This document shows positions 25,754 through 37,232 of a stretch of 64,000 nucleotides of DNA, one piece after another. The first letter of the stretch is position 1; each line of letters begins with the position of its first letter. A program made the translations under genes and the position numbers. The notes beneath the pieces are model-generated. The model saw only the letters and a list, made by a program, of their open reading frames with translations, ran no database searches and was not told where the DNA came from. The stretch covers positions 1,342,859 to 1,406,858 of the forward strand of contig OX638294.1 of assembly GCA_951812325.1 (NCBI GenBank), in the 5' to 3' direction. The stretch comes from an uncultured Thermoanaerobaculia bacterium. Lineage in GTDB: Bacteria > Acidobacteriota > Thermoanaerobaculia > Multivoradales > Multivoraceae.

Positions 25754-26881
25754 GTGAGCCTGCAGATCGACTCGATCACCCTGCGCGAGATCCGGCTGCC
25801 CCTGGTCGAGCCGTTCCGCATCTCCTCCGGCGTCACGACGACGCGGCGCATCCTGCTGCTGGAGCTGATCGACGCGGACGGGGCAAGGGCGTGGTCCGAA
25901 TGCGTCGCCGGCGACTTCCCGAACTACTCGCCGGAGAGCATCGACACGGCGACGCTGGCGATCCGCGAGTGGTTGGCGCCGCGGGTGCTCGGCCGGCTCT
26001 TCGAGACGCCGCAGGACGTGTCGGCCGCGCTGTCGGAAGACCTGAGAGGCCACGAGATGGCGCAAGCCGCGATCGAGATGGGCGCCTGGGCGCTTGCCGC
26101 GACGAAGGCCGGGCAGAGTCTCTCGTCGCTGCTCGGCGGCACGCGGAAACAGATCGGCACAGGCATCTCGATCGGCATTCAGAACTCGCCCGAGGAACTG
26201 GCCGACAAGGCCGAGAAGGCGCTGGACGAGGGCTACCGGAAGATCAAGCTGAAGATCAAGCCGGGCCGGGACCTCCCGTACCTGCGCGCGGTCCGCGACC
26301 GACTCGGCCCCGATGCCCCCTTGATGGCCGACGCGAACAACGCCTACACCCTGGACGACGTGGACCACCTCGTCCAGCTCGACGACCTCGACCTGGTGAT
26401 GGTCGAACAGCCCCTGGCCTGGGACGACGTCGCCCGCCACGCCGAACTCCAGCGGCGGATGCGAACGCCAATCTGCCTCGACGAATCGATCACGAACATC
26501 GCCCGCGCCGAGGACATGATCCGGCTTCGAAGCGGGCGGATCATCAACATCAAGCCGGGCCGGGTCGCCGGGTTCACGGCGTCCATCGCCATCCACGACC
26601 TCTGCGCGGCGAACGACATTCCGGTCTGGTGCGGCGGCATGCTGGAAAGCGGCATCGGCCGCGCCTGCAACGTCGCCCTCGCCTCCCTGCCGAACTTCAC
26701 GATCCCCGGCGACGTGAGCCCCAGCCACCGCTACTGGGCGCGCGACATCGTGTCGCCGGAGTGGACAATGGACGCCGACGGCCGGGTCGACGTGCCGGAC
26801 GGCCCCGGTTTGGGCGTCAAGGTCGACCGCGACCGGATCGAAGCGCTGACCGTCCAGCGGGTAACGCTGGGCCTGACCTAG
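25754..26881 (+). CDS. enolase-superfamily enzyme (o-succinylbenzoate synthase / N-acylamino acid racemase type)
   Basis: 375 residues, GTG start. Catalytic features of the muconate-lactonising subgroup are present: the Lys pair KIKLKIKPGRD, metal ligands in LMADANNAY, VEQPLAW and CLDESITN, and the second general base in IINIKPGRVAGF. GGMLESGIGRACN is characteristic of OSBS/N-acylamino acid racemases. It could act in menaquinone synthesis (MenC) or on N-succinyl amino acids; no other men genes are nearby, so the role is open. It lies directly behind the IS110 element and 10 bp before the AAA ATPase gene. Confidence 0.85.
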   Translation: MSLQIDSITLREIRLPLVEPFRISSGVTTTRRILLLELIDADGARAWSECVAGDFPNYSPESIDTATLAIREWLAPRVLGRLFETPQDVSAALSEDLRGHEMAQAAIEMGAWALAATKAGQSLSSLLGGTRKQIGTGISIGIQNSPEELADKAEKALDEGYRKIKLKIKPGRDLPYLRAVRDRLGPDAPLMADANNAYTLDDVDHLVQLDDLDLVMVEQPLAWDDVARHAELQRRMRTPICLDESITNIARAEDMIRLRSGRIINIKPGRVAGFTASIAIHDLCAANDIPVWCGGMLESGIGRACNVALASLPNFTIPGDVSPSHRYWARDIVSPEWTMDADGRVDVPDGPGLGVKVDRDRIEALTVQRVTLGLT

Positions 26882-26891
26882 ACTCCCCGCT

Positions 26892-28262
26892 GTGCTGGTT
26901 TCGCTATCCATCCGGAACTTCAAGAGCATTCGCGAAGCGCAGGTACGCTTCGGACCATTCACGTGCTTCATCGGCCACAACGGGGTCGGGAAGAGCAACC
27001 TCTTCGACGCGATCCGGTTTCTCAGCGCCCTGGCAGATCGGGAGATTCCGAAAGCTGCCACAGCTGTGAGGCCGGCGAGCGACGGCGGCTATTCGCCGCT
27101 CGACCTCGTGTTCGCCCGGAATCCGCAACGCTCGATCGAGCTGTGCGCAAACATGGTGGCGCCGCCCCGGATTGAAGACGACTTCGGAGAGACGGCGACG
27201 CCCAGCACGACGCTCCTCACGTACGAGATCAGGCTCGGCTATCACGAGGACTCGGATCGGCTGCTCGTGGAAAGGGAAAGCCTGACCCACGCGAAGCTTG
27301 GAGACTTCAAGAGCTTCACCGGTTTCAGATCGGCCAGCGAGTTCCGGAAGTCCGTGGCGTTGGGCGGGCGGAGAGGCGGACCCCTGATCTCCACCAGGGG
27401 CGACAGGATTCAGCTTCACGGCGACGGGGGAAGCCGCGGCCGTCCGGCGCCGGTGGGCAAATCGCCGCTCACGGTCCTTGGAGGAACGAACACGTCGGAC
27501 TATCCGACGGTTCTCGCGGCCAAGAGGGAGATGGCGTCGTGGCGGGTTCTTCACCTCGAGCCGAGCGCCATGAGGACGCCGGATACCCGCGGCGCGCCGT
27601 GTCACGTCGCCGCATCCGGCCGCCACATGCCGGCAACGCTCCGCGCGCTGGTCGCCGGCGAGCCGGATGTCAAGGCCGAGCTCCTCTTTCGTCTCCGACA
27701 ACTGAACTCCGACATCGCCGACCTCGATGTCTACTCGGACGAGGTGCGCGATCAGCTCGCCCTCCGGGCTCGCGTGCCCGGAGTCAATCGGTGGCTCTAC
27801 GCCCGGTCGCTTTCGGACGGCACGTTGCGGTACGTCGCCCTTGTTCTGATGCTGGCCGATGTGCGGGATCGCGCCGTTCTCTGCATGGAGGAGCCGGAGA
27901 ACGGCATCCACCCTTCGCGCGTGCCGAATCTGGCAGAACTCCTGAAGGACTATGCCGTCGATGTCGATGGTCCGGTCGCCCCGGACAATCCGCTGCGCCA
28001 GGTCGTGCTGAACTCGCACTCGCCGGAGATCGCGAGGCAGCTCTCCTTCGGCGACATCGTGCTCGTGGAGCGGGCCGTGACCGGGAACGAGGGTCCCGTC
28101 AGCGTGTTCAGGCCCGTTGCCGGAGAATGGCGGTCGGAGATGGAACCCGGCGACATCGCGTCGCGGCCCATTGACCGGCAGGCCGTGGTTGATTTCATCG
28201 GCGGCTCCCCCTTGAGCAAGGAGTTCGAGCAGTTGCCGTTGGAGTTCGGATCGGCGAGATGA
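26892..28262 (+). CDS. AAA ATPase of the AAA_15/AAA_21 (OLD/SMC-like) type
   Basis: 456 residues, GTG start. Walker A GHNGVGKSN is at residues 28-36, preceded by the typical LSIRNFKSIREA start. The signature region SLSDGTLRYVALVLML is followed by Walker B AVLCMEEPENGIHP (about 328-341) and a switch His in LNSHSPE. Such chromosome-borne ABC-type ATPases frequently pair with a nuclease gene in anti-phage or abortive-infection cassettes. Here the next gene overlaps by ATGA but is truncated. The ATPase frame itself is complete. Confidence 0.85.
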   Translation: MLVSLSIRNFKSIREAQVRFGPFTCFIGHNGVGKSNLFDAIRFLSALADREIPKAATAVRPASDGGYSPLDLVFARNPQRSIELCANMVAPPRIEDDFGETATPSTTLLTYEIRLGYHEDSDRLLVERESLTHAKLGDFKSFTGFRSASEFRKSVALGGRRGGPLISTRGDRIQLHGDGGSRGRPAPVGKSPLTVLGGTNTSDYPTVLAAKREMASWRVLHLEPSAMRTPDTRGAPCHVAASGRHMPATLRALVAGEPDVKAELLFRLRQLNSDIADLDVYSDEVRDQLALRARVPGVNRWLYARSLSDGTLRYVALVLMLADVRDRAVLCMEEPENGIHPSRVPNLAELLKDYAVDVDGPVAPDNPLRQVVLNSHSPEIARQLSFGDIVLVERAVTGNEGPVSVFRPVAGEWRSEMEPGDIASRPIDRQAVVDFIGGSPLSKEFEQLPLEFGSAR

Positions 28263-28456
28263 GGCGTCAGTTGACGTGGTCCGTACTTGCGGATGGAGGG
28301 ACGGACCGAATGCTCGTTCCCATCATCCAATGGGCCATACACCAGCTCGACCCGACTGTGGAGGTGCTCGAACCGCAGTTCAGGAAGCGACGCCGGAGCA
28401 TCAGCGAGGATCTTGAAGAGTACGGCATCGGTTCGATGCTGGTCTTCGTGCACCGG
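28259..28456 (+). pseudogene. truncated partner gene of the AAA ATPase
   Basis: The ATG overlaps the ATPase stop (ATGA). The first ~66 residues (MRRQLTWSVLADGGTDRMLV, then EDLEEYGIGSMLVFVHR) look like the N-terminal half of the small putative Toprim/nuclease-like proteins that accompany such ATPases. In those the sequence normally goes on with an acidic stretch after VFVHR. Here it changes at 28456 to a GC-rich tandem repeat, and the frame continues only as antisense of the crotonase gene, to 28837. I read it as a deletion that removed the C-terminal part. Confidence 0.6.
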
Positions 28457-28508
28457 GCCGGCTTTCGGACCGGGTGCTGCCCGGCCGGCCTTCGGGCCGG
28501 GCGCTGCC
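28455..28508 (-). terminator. tandem GC hairpins, possible terminator of the crotonase gene
   Basis: Two 27-bp imperfect tandem units. The second folds as ccggcc-ttcg-ggccgg (28485-28500), a stem with a stable UUCG-type loop. It lies just beyond the stop of the leftward crotonase gene, where a terminator is expected. No T-run follows, so factor-dependent termination or a simple repeat are alternatives. It also marks the breakpoint of the truncated gene on the other strand. Confidence 0.45.
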
Positions 28509-28515
28509 CGGCCGC

Positions 28516-29307
<792 letters not shown>

Positions 29308-29489
29308 TTGTCTGCTCCTGTTCGCTTGCGGGGCCGTTCCTGGCCGTTCATGGAAGGCCGCGAGACTAGCAGCAGCCCCGGCGCCCCGGCAGCGATCAGG
29401 CGCCCGTCCGGCAAGCCTGGCTCTACGGCACCCTGTCGATTGCGCTCTTCGTGGGTTTCATCGCGCTGGGGTTGCGGCGCCGCGGTCGT
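29308..29489 (+). other. gene-free stretch with a possible membrane-helix remnant
   Basis: Upstream of repeat copy C, a plus-strand frame without a start codon reads WLYGTLSIALFVGFIALGLR then RRGRRDEG (about 29418-29492), a plausible membrane helix with a basic tail. It runs straight into the repeat. It may be the last piece of a lost membrane-protein gene. Otherwise nothing recognisable. Confidence 0.3.
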
Positions 29490-29682
29490 CGCGACGAGGG
29501 AGCATGGCGGGCCGCCCGCAATCCCGGGAACAAGGGCGACCGAGGAGCTGAGCCCGTGTGGCGCGTTCCGCGCCACACGCGCCCCACCTCCGGGTGCGAG
29601 TCATCGAGCACCCGGATGGCGCGATGCCAGGCGGGATGCATGACCGATCGAATGCAGCGCGACTCTTGCCGCGGGCTGCTAG
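29490..29682 (-). mobile_element. MITE-like element, copy C (one end missing)
   Basis: Matches copy B from gcgacgaggga-cat onward: ggccgcccgcaatcccggga, acaagggcgaccgaggagct, the gtggcgcg/cgcgccac hairpin, ggatggcgcgatgcc, atgcagcgcgact, and the terminal cgcgggctg followed by ctag (29679-29682). About 60 bp including the other terminal repeat are missing. The central palindrome has diverged (cgggtgcgagtcatcgagcacccgg) but kept its symmetry, suggesting that structure is preserved. Confidence 0.75.
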
Positions 29683-29695
29683 CGTTGCGGCCGAC

Positions 29696-30748
29696 ATGCC
29701 GCTTCTGCCTCTACCCCCGGGCGCCGGAACGGATGCCGACCCGTACCGGAGCGGCGACTGGTCGTACGACCCCGAGCCGAGCCGGGTCGCGGCGGCGGCC
29801 GCCGCGTGGCGCAGCCGCCACGACCTCGCCCCCGCGACCGGCGACGAGGCTCGCCGCATCCTCCTGCTGGTCGACGAGCAGAGGGACTTCTGCCTGCCCC
29901 GGGGCTCGCTCTACGTGGGCGGGCGCTCGGGCCGCGGCGCGATCGGGGACACCGACCGCGTGGTCCGCTTCATCTACCGGAACCTGGGCAACCTGAGCGA
30001 GATCGCCTCCAGCCTCGACAGCCACACGCCGCAACAGATCTTCTTCTCTTCGTTCTGGGTGGACGCCGCGGGCAACCAGCTCGACAGCTACCGTGAGGTG
30101 CTCGCGTCCGAGGTCGAAGCCGGCGAGGCGGCGCCCAACCCCGCCCTTGCCGGCTGGTTCGGCGACGGCACCGTGGAGTGGCTCGGGCGCCAGGCCCTCG
30201 ACTACTGCCGGCGGCTGGAGGCGACCGGACGGTACCGCCTGACCCTGTGGCCGCCGCACTGCTTCCTGGGCAGCGAGGGACACGGCCTGGTCGGCGCCGT
30301 GCAGGAAGCCCGTCTGTTCTTCAGCCATGCGCGCAGCGCCGAAACGCCGATCCTGATCAAGGGCACGAACGCCCTGACCGAGAACTACTCCGTACTCGCG
30401 CCCGAAGTGCTGGTCCGGCACGACGGCGTGGAACTCGACCGCCGCAACGAGACGCTGATCGACTGGCTGCTCGAGGCCGACGCCCTGATCGTCGCCGGGC
30501 AGGCCGCCAGCCACTGCGTGCGGCACACGGTCGACGACCTGCTGGCCGAGATGGCCTCCCGGAGCGTCCCCGCGGCCCGTCTCCACCTCCTCGCCGACTG
30601 CATGTCGGCCGTCGCGGCGCCGAACCCCGAGAAGAGCGGGGAGTTCGTCGCGGACTTCACGCCCGAAGTCGAAGCCTCGATGAAGCGCTGGCGGGAAGCC
30701 GGCGTCCACATCGCGAGTTCGGAGGACGACGCCTCCGACTGGGCCTGA
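29696..30748 (+). CDS. isochorismatase-fold cysteine hydrolase, nicotinamidase-like
   Basis: 350 residues, about 1.5 times the size of ordinary PncA. Isochorismatase-family triad: Asp in ILLLVDEQRDFC, Lys in ILIKGTNALTENYS and Cys in VAGQAASHCVRHTV. The first ~50 residues are extra. A role in nicotinamide deamidation is supported by the neighbouring NadE and PncB genes, which act in the same NAD salvage route, though those are on the other strand. The ATG at 29696 lies just after repeat copy C; the upstream frame extension reads through the repeat and is not real. Confidence 0.8.
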   Translation: MPLLPLPPGAGTDADPYRSGDWSYDPEPSRVAAAAAAWRSRHDLAPATGDEARRILLLVDEQRDFCLPRGSLYVGGRSGRGAIGDTDRVVRFIYRNLGNLSEIASSLDSHTPQQIFFSSFWVDAAGNQLDSYREVLASEVEAGEAAPNPALAGWFGDGTVEWLGRQALDYCRRLEATGRYRLTLWPPHCFLGSEGHGLVGAVQEARLFFSHARSAETPILIKGTNALTENYSVLAPEVLVRHDGVELDRRNETLIDWLLEADALIVAGQAASHCVRHTVDDLLAEMASRSVPAARLHLLADCMSAVAAPNPEKSGEFVADFTPEVEASMKRWREAGVHIASSEDDASDWA

Positions 30749-30780
30749 AGTCAGAGCCGAATGCCGACCTGGACTCGGGC

Positions 30781-30831
30781 GCGGCCCGCGCCACCCGTGA
30801 ACCAGTCCGTGCGCCCGTCATCGGGCGCACC
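30781..30831 (-). repeat. partial MITE-like repeat, copy E
   Basis: Core only: cgcgccaccc-gtgaaccagtccg followed by the palindrome gtgcgcccg-tcat-cgggcgcac. It lies 30 bp after the nicotinamidase-like gene, between two convergent genes, where the hairpin could act in termination. No terminal repeats remain. Confidence 0.7.
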
Positions 30832-30960
30832 GAATGACAGGCCGTCGCACCGCCACGAGGACCCGGTCACGCGGCACCCGGCGGCTACGGCATCCTCGGC
30901 CCTCTCCGTCGGCAAGTTCAACGCTCAGGCCGGAGACCGACCATGCCGGCGCCGGCGCCT

Positions 30961-33054
30961 TCACGGCACGTTGCGCCGCAGCTCCTCCACCCACACCGCC
31001 GGCCCGCCATCCGACGGCGCCCGCCAGTCGCCACGCGGCGAAAGCGACCCGCCCGACCCCACCTTGGGGCCGTTCGGCAGCGCCGAGCGCTTGAACTGGC
31101 TGGCGCCGAAGAAGCGGACCAGGAAGACCTCCAGCCATTGCTTGATTTCGGCCAGGGAGTACTCCCGGCGGTCGTCTTCAGGCATCGTGTCGAGCCAGGC
31201 GCCCCGGTCGCGGTTTCCCCAGGCCTGGTGGGCAAGCCAGGCGACGCGGCTCGGCCGGTAGCCGTACCGGCTCAGGTAGTAGAGGTGGAAGTCCTGGAGC
31301 TCGAAGGGTCCGATGACCGCCTCGGTCGACTGGGCCGGCTCTCCGTTGTCCGCTTCCTGTCCCTCCACCGCCGGCACCAGTTCCGGCGAGATCTCCGTAT
31401 CGACGATCGACTGCAGGGTCTCGCTGGCTTCGGCGCCGAACTCGCGGCGCTCCACCTCCCAGCGGATCAGATGCTGGATCAGGGTCTTGGGCACCGACGA
31501 GTTCACGCTGTAATGCGCCATCTGGTCGCCGACGCCGTACGTGCACCAGCCGAGAGCGAGCTCGGAGAGATCGCCCGTGCCGATGACGAGGCCGCGGTTC
31601 AGGTTGGCCAACCGGAACAGATGGGACGTCCGTTCGCCGGCCTGGACGTTCTCGAACGTCGCGTCGTAGACCTCCGCGCCACGCTCGCCCCGGCTGTAGG
31701 GATGATCGATCGATTCCAGCATCCGCTCGCTCGCCGGCCGGATGTCGATCTCCGACGCGCTGACGCCGAGCGCCGCCATCAACCGCTTCGCGTTCTCGTA
31801 GGTGCGCGAGGAAGTGCCGAAACCGGGCAGCGTGCAGCCGAGGATGTTCTCCCGCGGCAGGCCGAGCCTGTCGACGGCGCGGACGCAGACGATCAGCGCG
31901 TGGCTCGAATCGAGCCCGCCCGAGACGCCGATCACGACCTTCTCGATGCCGGTCGCGCGCAGGCGCTGGACCAGGCCCGCGACCTGGATGTCGAAGGCCT
32001 CGGCGCACCGTTCGTCCCGCTCCGCGCTGTCCGCCGGCACATACGGGAACCGCGGGATCGCGCGCCGGAGCGCCACCGCGGCCGGGGGCCGCTCCACCGC
32101 CACGGGAACCGTCCGGAACCCGGCCGCCCCCGACTCCCGGCGGGCCGCGTCCCGGAACGTCGACATGCGGAGCCGCTCCTGGTGCAGCCGCTCCAGGTCG
32201 ATGTCGGCGGTCAGCATCTGCGGCTCCTGACTGAAGCGTTCGGACTCCGCCAGCCGCTCGCCGTTCTCGAAGATCAGGCCGTGGCTGTCCCAGGCCAGGT
32301 CGGTCGTCGACTCCCCGGCGCCGGCGCCGGCGTACACGTAGGCCGCGATCGACCGGCCCGACTGCGACGCGCACAGCAGCCGTCGGTAGTCCGCCTTGCC
32401 GATCGTCACGTTGCTCGCCGACAGGTTGACCAGCACGGATGCCCCGGCCAGCGCGCCCCAGGTGCTCGGCGGCAGCGGCGACCACAGGTCCTCGCAGATC
32501 TCCACGTGGAAGCGGAAGCCCGGAACGGGACCCACGTCGAACAACAGATCCTCGCCGAAGGGCGCCTCCCCGCCGCCCAGGGAGACGACGTCCGAGCGCC
32601 TCGATCCGGCAGCGGCGAAGTAGCGCTTCTCGTAGTACTCGCGGTAGTTCGGCAGGTAGACCTTGGGCACGACGCCGGCGACCCGGCCGCCGTGCACCAC
32701 CGCCGCGACGTTGAACACCGCGCCGTCCACCGCAAGCGGCAGACCGACGATCAACACCGGGCGCAGTTCCCGCGAAGCGTCCGCAAGCTCCAGCAGGGCC
32801 GCCCGCGAAGCCTCGAGCACCGCGGACTGGTGGAACAGGTCGTCGAGCGAGTAGCCGCTCAGGCTGAGTTCCGGGAAGACGGCCGCGACGACGCCGTCCC
32901 GGTCCGCCATGCGCGCCAGATCGATCGCGCGCGCCGCGTTCTTCGCCGGATCGGCGATCTCGACGCGCGGCAGGCACGCCGCGACGCGGGCGAAACCGTG
33001 CTCGTGGAGGTCGTCGAACCGCCGAACTGCGGACCTGTCCAACCCTGCGGCCAT
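30961..33054 (-). CDS. nadE: glutamine-dependent NAD+ synthetase
   Basis: 697 residues, the length of two-domain NadE. The N-terminal nitrilase-type glutaminase has Glu in [12 protein letters not shown], Lys in [17 protein letters not shown] and Cys in HVEICEDLW. The C-terminal ATP-pyrophosphatase synthetase has the PP-loop [12 protein letters not shown], then [10 protein letters not shown] and [15 protein letters not shown]. It makes NAD from deamido-NAD with ammonia channelled from glutamine. The pncB gene upstream on the same strand feeds the same pathway. Confidence 0.96.
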   Translation of the reverse strand: MAAGLDRSAVRRFDDLHEHGFARVAACLPRVEIADPAKNAARAIDLARMADRDGVVAAVFPELSLSGYSLDDLFHQSAVLEASRAALLELADASRELRPVLIVGLPLAVDGAVFNVAAVVHGGRVAGVVPKVYLPNYREYYEKRYFAAAGSRRSDVVSLGGGEAPFGEDLLFDVGPVPGFRFHVEICEDLWSPLPPSTWGALAGASVLVNLSASNVTIGKADYRRLLCASQSGRSIAAYVYAGAGAGESTTDLAWDSHGLIFENGERLAESERFSQEPQMLTADIDLERLHQERLRMSTFRDAARRESGAAGFRTVPVAVERPPAAVALRRAIPRFPYVPADSAERDERCAEAFDIQVAGLVQRLRATGIEKVVIGVSGGLDSSHALIVCVRAVDRLGLPRENILGCTLPGFGTSSRTYENAKRLMAALGVSASEIDIRPASERMLESIDHPYSRGERGAEVYDATFENVQAGERTSHLFRLANLNRGLVIGTGDLSELALGWCTYGVGDQMAHYSVNSSVPKTLIQHLIRWEVERREFGAEASETLQSIVDTEISPELVPAVEGQEADNGEPAQSTEAVIGPFELQDFHLYYLSRYGYRPSRVAWLAHQAWGNRDRGAWLDTMPEDDRREYSLAEIKQWLEVFLVRFFGASQFKRSALPNGPKVGSGGSLSPRGDWRAPSDGGPAVWVEELRRNVP

Positions 33055-33129
33055 GCCGGATTATGAACGAACGGCGTCCCCCCGTGTGCGGACAGCCGGT
33101 CGATGCAGTGCTCGCGGAGTCTCACGCAG

Positions 33130-33219
33130 CGCCGGCGCCCCCGCGTGCGCGGACACGGCGGATGGACGGCCACGTCGCCCGCCTCGTGGTCAACCGGCGC
33201 CCCCGCGTGCGCGGACGCG
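33130..33219. repeat. 23-bp direct repeat between nadE and pncB
   Basis: A 22-24 bp GC-rich sequence with core gcgcccccgcgtgcgcggac is found at about 33130-33152 and again at 33197-33219, with a shorter related copy near 33073. It lies in the 193-bp gap between pncB and nadE, which read in the same direction, so it would be in the nadE leader. Confidence 0.65.
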
Positions 33220-33247
33220 GCCAGGTGCGCGGACCTCCTGGTCCGCA

Positions 33248-34656
<1,409 letters not shown>

Positions 34657-34660
<4 letters not shown>

Positions 34661-36492
34661 GACGGCGCTTCCAGCGGCTCTCGCGCCGACCGGTGCTGGT
34701 ACAGCTCGCCGTCCTCAAAGCCGAGCCGACGGTAGTAGCCGCGCGTGCCGACCGAGGAGATGACGGCCACCCGATCGAACCCGGCGCCGGCCGCGATGCC
34801 CAGAGCCTCGGCGATCAGGCGCCGGCCGAGGCCGATGTGCTGGGACCGCCCCTTCTCCCGCTCGCCCAGGCCGACCACCGCGCCGTAGACGTGAACCTCG
34901 CGGATGACCGCCCGGTTCGCCAGTTCCGGGAGCGGAAGTTCCTCCGTGCCGGCCGGCGACGGCAGACGCAGCCGCAGGAACCCGGCGATCCGGTCCGCCG
35001 CAGTGACGAACTCGAGAAAGGTCTCCCGCCCGCCCGACGCCTCGTAGTCCGTGCGCTGCAGCCGGAGACCCTCCGGATCCACCGGGCGGCCGCCGATCTC
35101 GCGGGCGCGGATGTCCCGGCAGCGGACGCCGCGCGCCGCCGCTTCGGCCTCGGCCACCTGACGCAGGTTCGTCGTCCGGTTGCCGGTCACGATGTCCGTG
35201 CCGGGAATGTCGCGGATGACCCGGCTCAGGCGGCAGTAGCGGGGCGTACCGCCCAGGCTGTGGACGAGCACGTCGAGCAACTCGTCCGCCTGGTACGGAC
35301 GCCACTCCCCGCGGCGGTAGTACGCCATGAGTTCGGCGCTCTCGATCAGAGAGCAGGGATAGACCTTGAGCTCGTCCGGACGCACCTCGGGATCCGCGAA
35401 CAGCCGGTCGAAATCGTCCCGGTCCCCGGCCGGCGTGGAACCGTGGAGATTCGGCATCCAGTGCGCCTGGATCTTGAACCCGGCCTGGCGCAGCAGCCGC
35501 ACGGCGCGCCGCGACCGGGCCGTGTCGTGGCCGCGACCGTTCAGGGCCAGAACCTCGTCGTCCATGGCCTGGATGCCGAGCTGAACCTTCGTCGCCCCGA
35601 GTCGACGCATACGCAGCGCCTCCGCCGGATCGAGCCGGTCGGGCCGGGTCTCAAGCGACAGCCCGACACAGCGGACCGGCGAGGTCTCGTTCTCCCGCTG
35701 CGCCGCCGCCAGGTCGGCCCAGTCGGCGTTCTGCTCCCGAGCCTCGGCCGCCCCCCGCGGGTGGGCGGCGGTCCAGTCCGAGACGACCCGGTTGTAGGAG
35801 CGGCCCGCTGCCGCATCCGACGAGTCCATTTCCCCGCCCTGCACCGTCTCCCCGAGTTCGCGGTAGTCCACCGCGGGAGCGAACGCCCGGAGCGGATCCG
35901 CCGCCGGGTCGGACCACTCGTCGAAGAACTCGTTCATCGCCTGAAGGCAGCGCAGGATGAACCACACCTGGTAGCCCTCCGCGTAGCTCGACCAGGTGCC
36001 GCCCAGGACGATGAGCTCCACCTTGTCGACCGGATGCCCGGTGTGGCGCAGGGACCGGAGGCGGGAGAGCGTCTGCCGGTGGGGGTCGAACTGGTGTTCC
36101 GCGGCCCGCTGGGCGCCGGGCTCGGACGAAACATAGCTCTTCGGCATCCGCACGTCGGCAGGGCAGAAGATGCACCGGCCCGGGCACGGGAAGGGCTTGG
36201 TCAGCACGGCCACCGGCGCCACGCCGCTACGGGTACGGACCGGCTTCATCCGCACCCGGTCGACGAACCTGTGCTCGCTCGCCGAACCGGGACGAAGCGC
36301 CCGGTAGCCGCGGATCAACTCGCTCTTCGAGAAGAAGCCCCTGCCGTTCTTCGGGTGGCGGCGCAGCAGGACCTCGAGGTCGCGCGCCTCGAAGCGCGGC
36401 GCGCTGTCGATGGCGCCGATGATCGCGTCGAGCTCCGCCGCGTGCTCCCCGGGCTCGAACGCGCGGCGTTTCGGGGCTGTCGTCGCCGCCAT
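34657..36492 (-). CDS. elp3: Elp3-type radical SAM/GNAT tRNA wobble-uridine enzyme
   Basis: 611 residues. The radical-SAM cluster motif is C103-PGR-C107-IF-C110. LGGTWSSY, the LSLETRPDRLDPAEALRMRR region and KVQLGIQAMDDEVLAL follow as in Elp3, and the C-terminal GNAT domain has VVGLGEREKGRSQHIGLGRR and YYRRLGFE. Elp3 makes the 5-carboxymethyl group on tRNA U34. The domain order is complete. Its TGA overlaps the pncB GTG. Bacterial Elp3 is patchy in distribution but well known in some phyla. Confidence 0.93.
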
Positions 36493-36655
36493 GGGGGAAA
36501 CCTACTACGGCGGCGGCCGGCCGCTCCGGAAGGCGACGAGACCATCTCACGTCGGCGCGTTCCGACGCGACCTGCTCGGCGCGCGGCGGCAGTTCGGGAC
36601 TGCAGGGTCGGCTTCAGCTCGCTGCGGGCTGCCGCGGGCTGCTAACATTCCGCGC

Positions 36656-37147
36656 ATGAGCGTTGCGTCGTTCGACACACTGACCGCGGCCCGGACCCTG
36701 GAGGCCGCCGGGCTGAGCGGCTCGCAGGCGGCGGCGGTTGTCGAGACCGTCCGTGTCGCCGTGATCGAGGGCGTGGCGACGAAGGCGGACGTTGCCGGAC
36801 TGCGCACCGAGGTGGCGCCGGAAATCTCCGGCTTGCGCGCAGAGATGAAATCGGAATTCTCCGATGTGCGCGCAGAGATCGCCGAGCTGCGTGCAGAGAC
36901 GAAATCGGAATTCTCCGATGTGCGCGCAGAGATCGCCGATGTGCGCGCAGAGATGAAATCGGAATTCTCCGATGTGCGCGCAGAGATGAAATCGGAATTC
37001 TCCGATGTGCGCGCAGAGATCGCCGATGTGCGCGCAGAGATGGCGAAACTGGAGATGCGGATGATCCGCACGATCTACGGCGTCGCCGCGGCCCTGCTGA
37101 CCGGCCAGGTGGCAACCGTCTTCGTTCTCCTGCGCCTGCTCGGCTGA
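36656..37147 (+). CDS. coiled-coil repeat protein (DUF1640-like)
   Basis: 163 residues. A conserved head (SFDTLTAARTLEAAGLSGSQ and VVETVRVAVIEGVATKADV) resembles DUF1640/CCDC90-type proteins. It is followed by a long coiled coil built of two modules, the 11-residue RAEMKSEFSDV and the 7-residue RAEIADV, in the order 11-7-11-7-11-11-7-7. A C-terminal hydrophobic helix (GVAAALLTGQVATVFVLLRL) anchors it in the membrane. Function unknown; related proteins are membrane-bound coiled coils. The ATG at 36656 follows a gctgctaa sequence resembling the MITE end. Confidence 0.8.
   Translation: MSVASFDTLTAARTLEAAGLSGSQAAAVVETVRVAVIEGVATKADVAGLRTEVAPEISGLRAEMKSEFSDVRAEIAELRAETKSEFSDVRAEIADVRAEMKSEFSDVRAEMKSEFSDVRAEIADVRAEMAKLEMRMIRTIYGVAAALLTGQVATVFVLLRLLG
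36838..37043 (+). repeat. 33-bp and 21-bp coding repeat units
   Basis: The unit gatgtgcgcgcagag plus atgaaatcggaattctcc is repeated four times with near-perfect DNA identity, interleaved with 21-bp units (gatgtgcgcgcagagatcgcc). The lack of synonymous drift shows recent expansion or gene conversion. Copy number should vary between strains. Confidence 0.9.
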
Positions 37148-37232
37148 TCGTCCGCGACGTGGCCGGGGCATTCCGGTGGGGCTCCGCGGGGCAGCGGAGA
37201 GACGGCGCCGGCCTGTCGCTGGCAACGGAGCG

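Noticed and set aside
29308..29576. Small minus-strand frame in repeat copy C
   Set aside because: Lies in the repeat and its flank; the same translated pieces recur with every repeat copy.
30943..33066. 707-codon plus-strand frame opposite nadE
   Set aside because: Mirror frame of NAD synthetase; low-complexity Arg/Ala/Gly content.
33070..33230. CRISPR-like direct repeats between nadE and pncB
   Set aside because: Only two or three units, irregular spacing, no cas genes; plain GC-rich direct repeat.
34693..36645. 650-codon plus-strand frame opposite elp3
   Set aside because: Antisense of a gene with intact radical-SAM and GNAT motifs.
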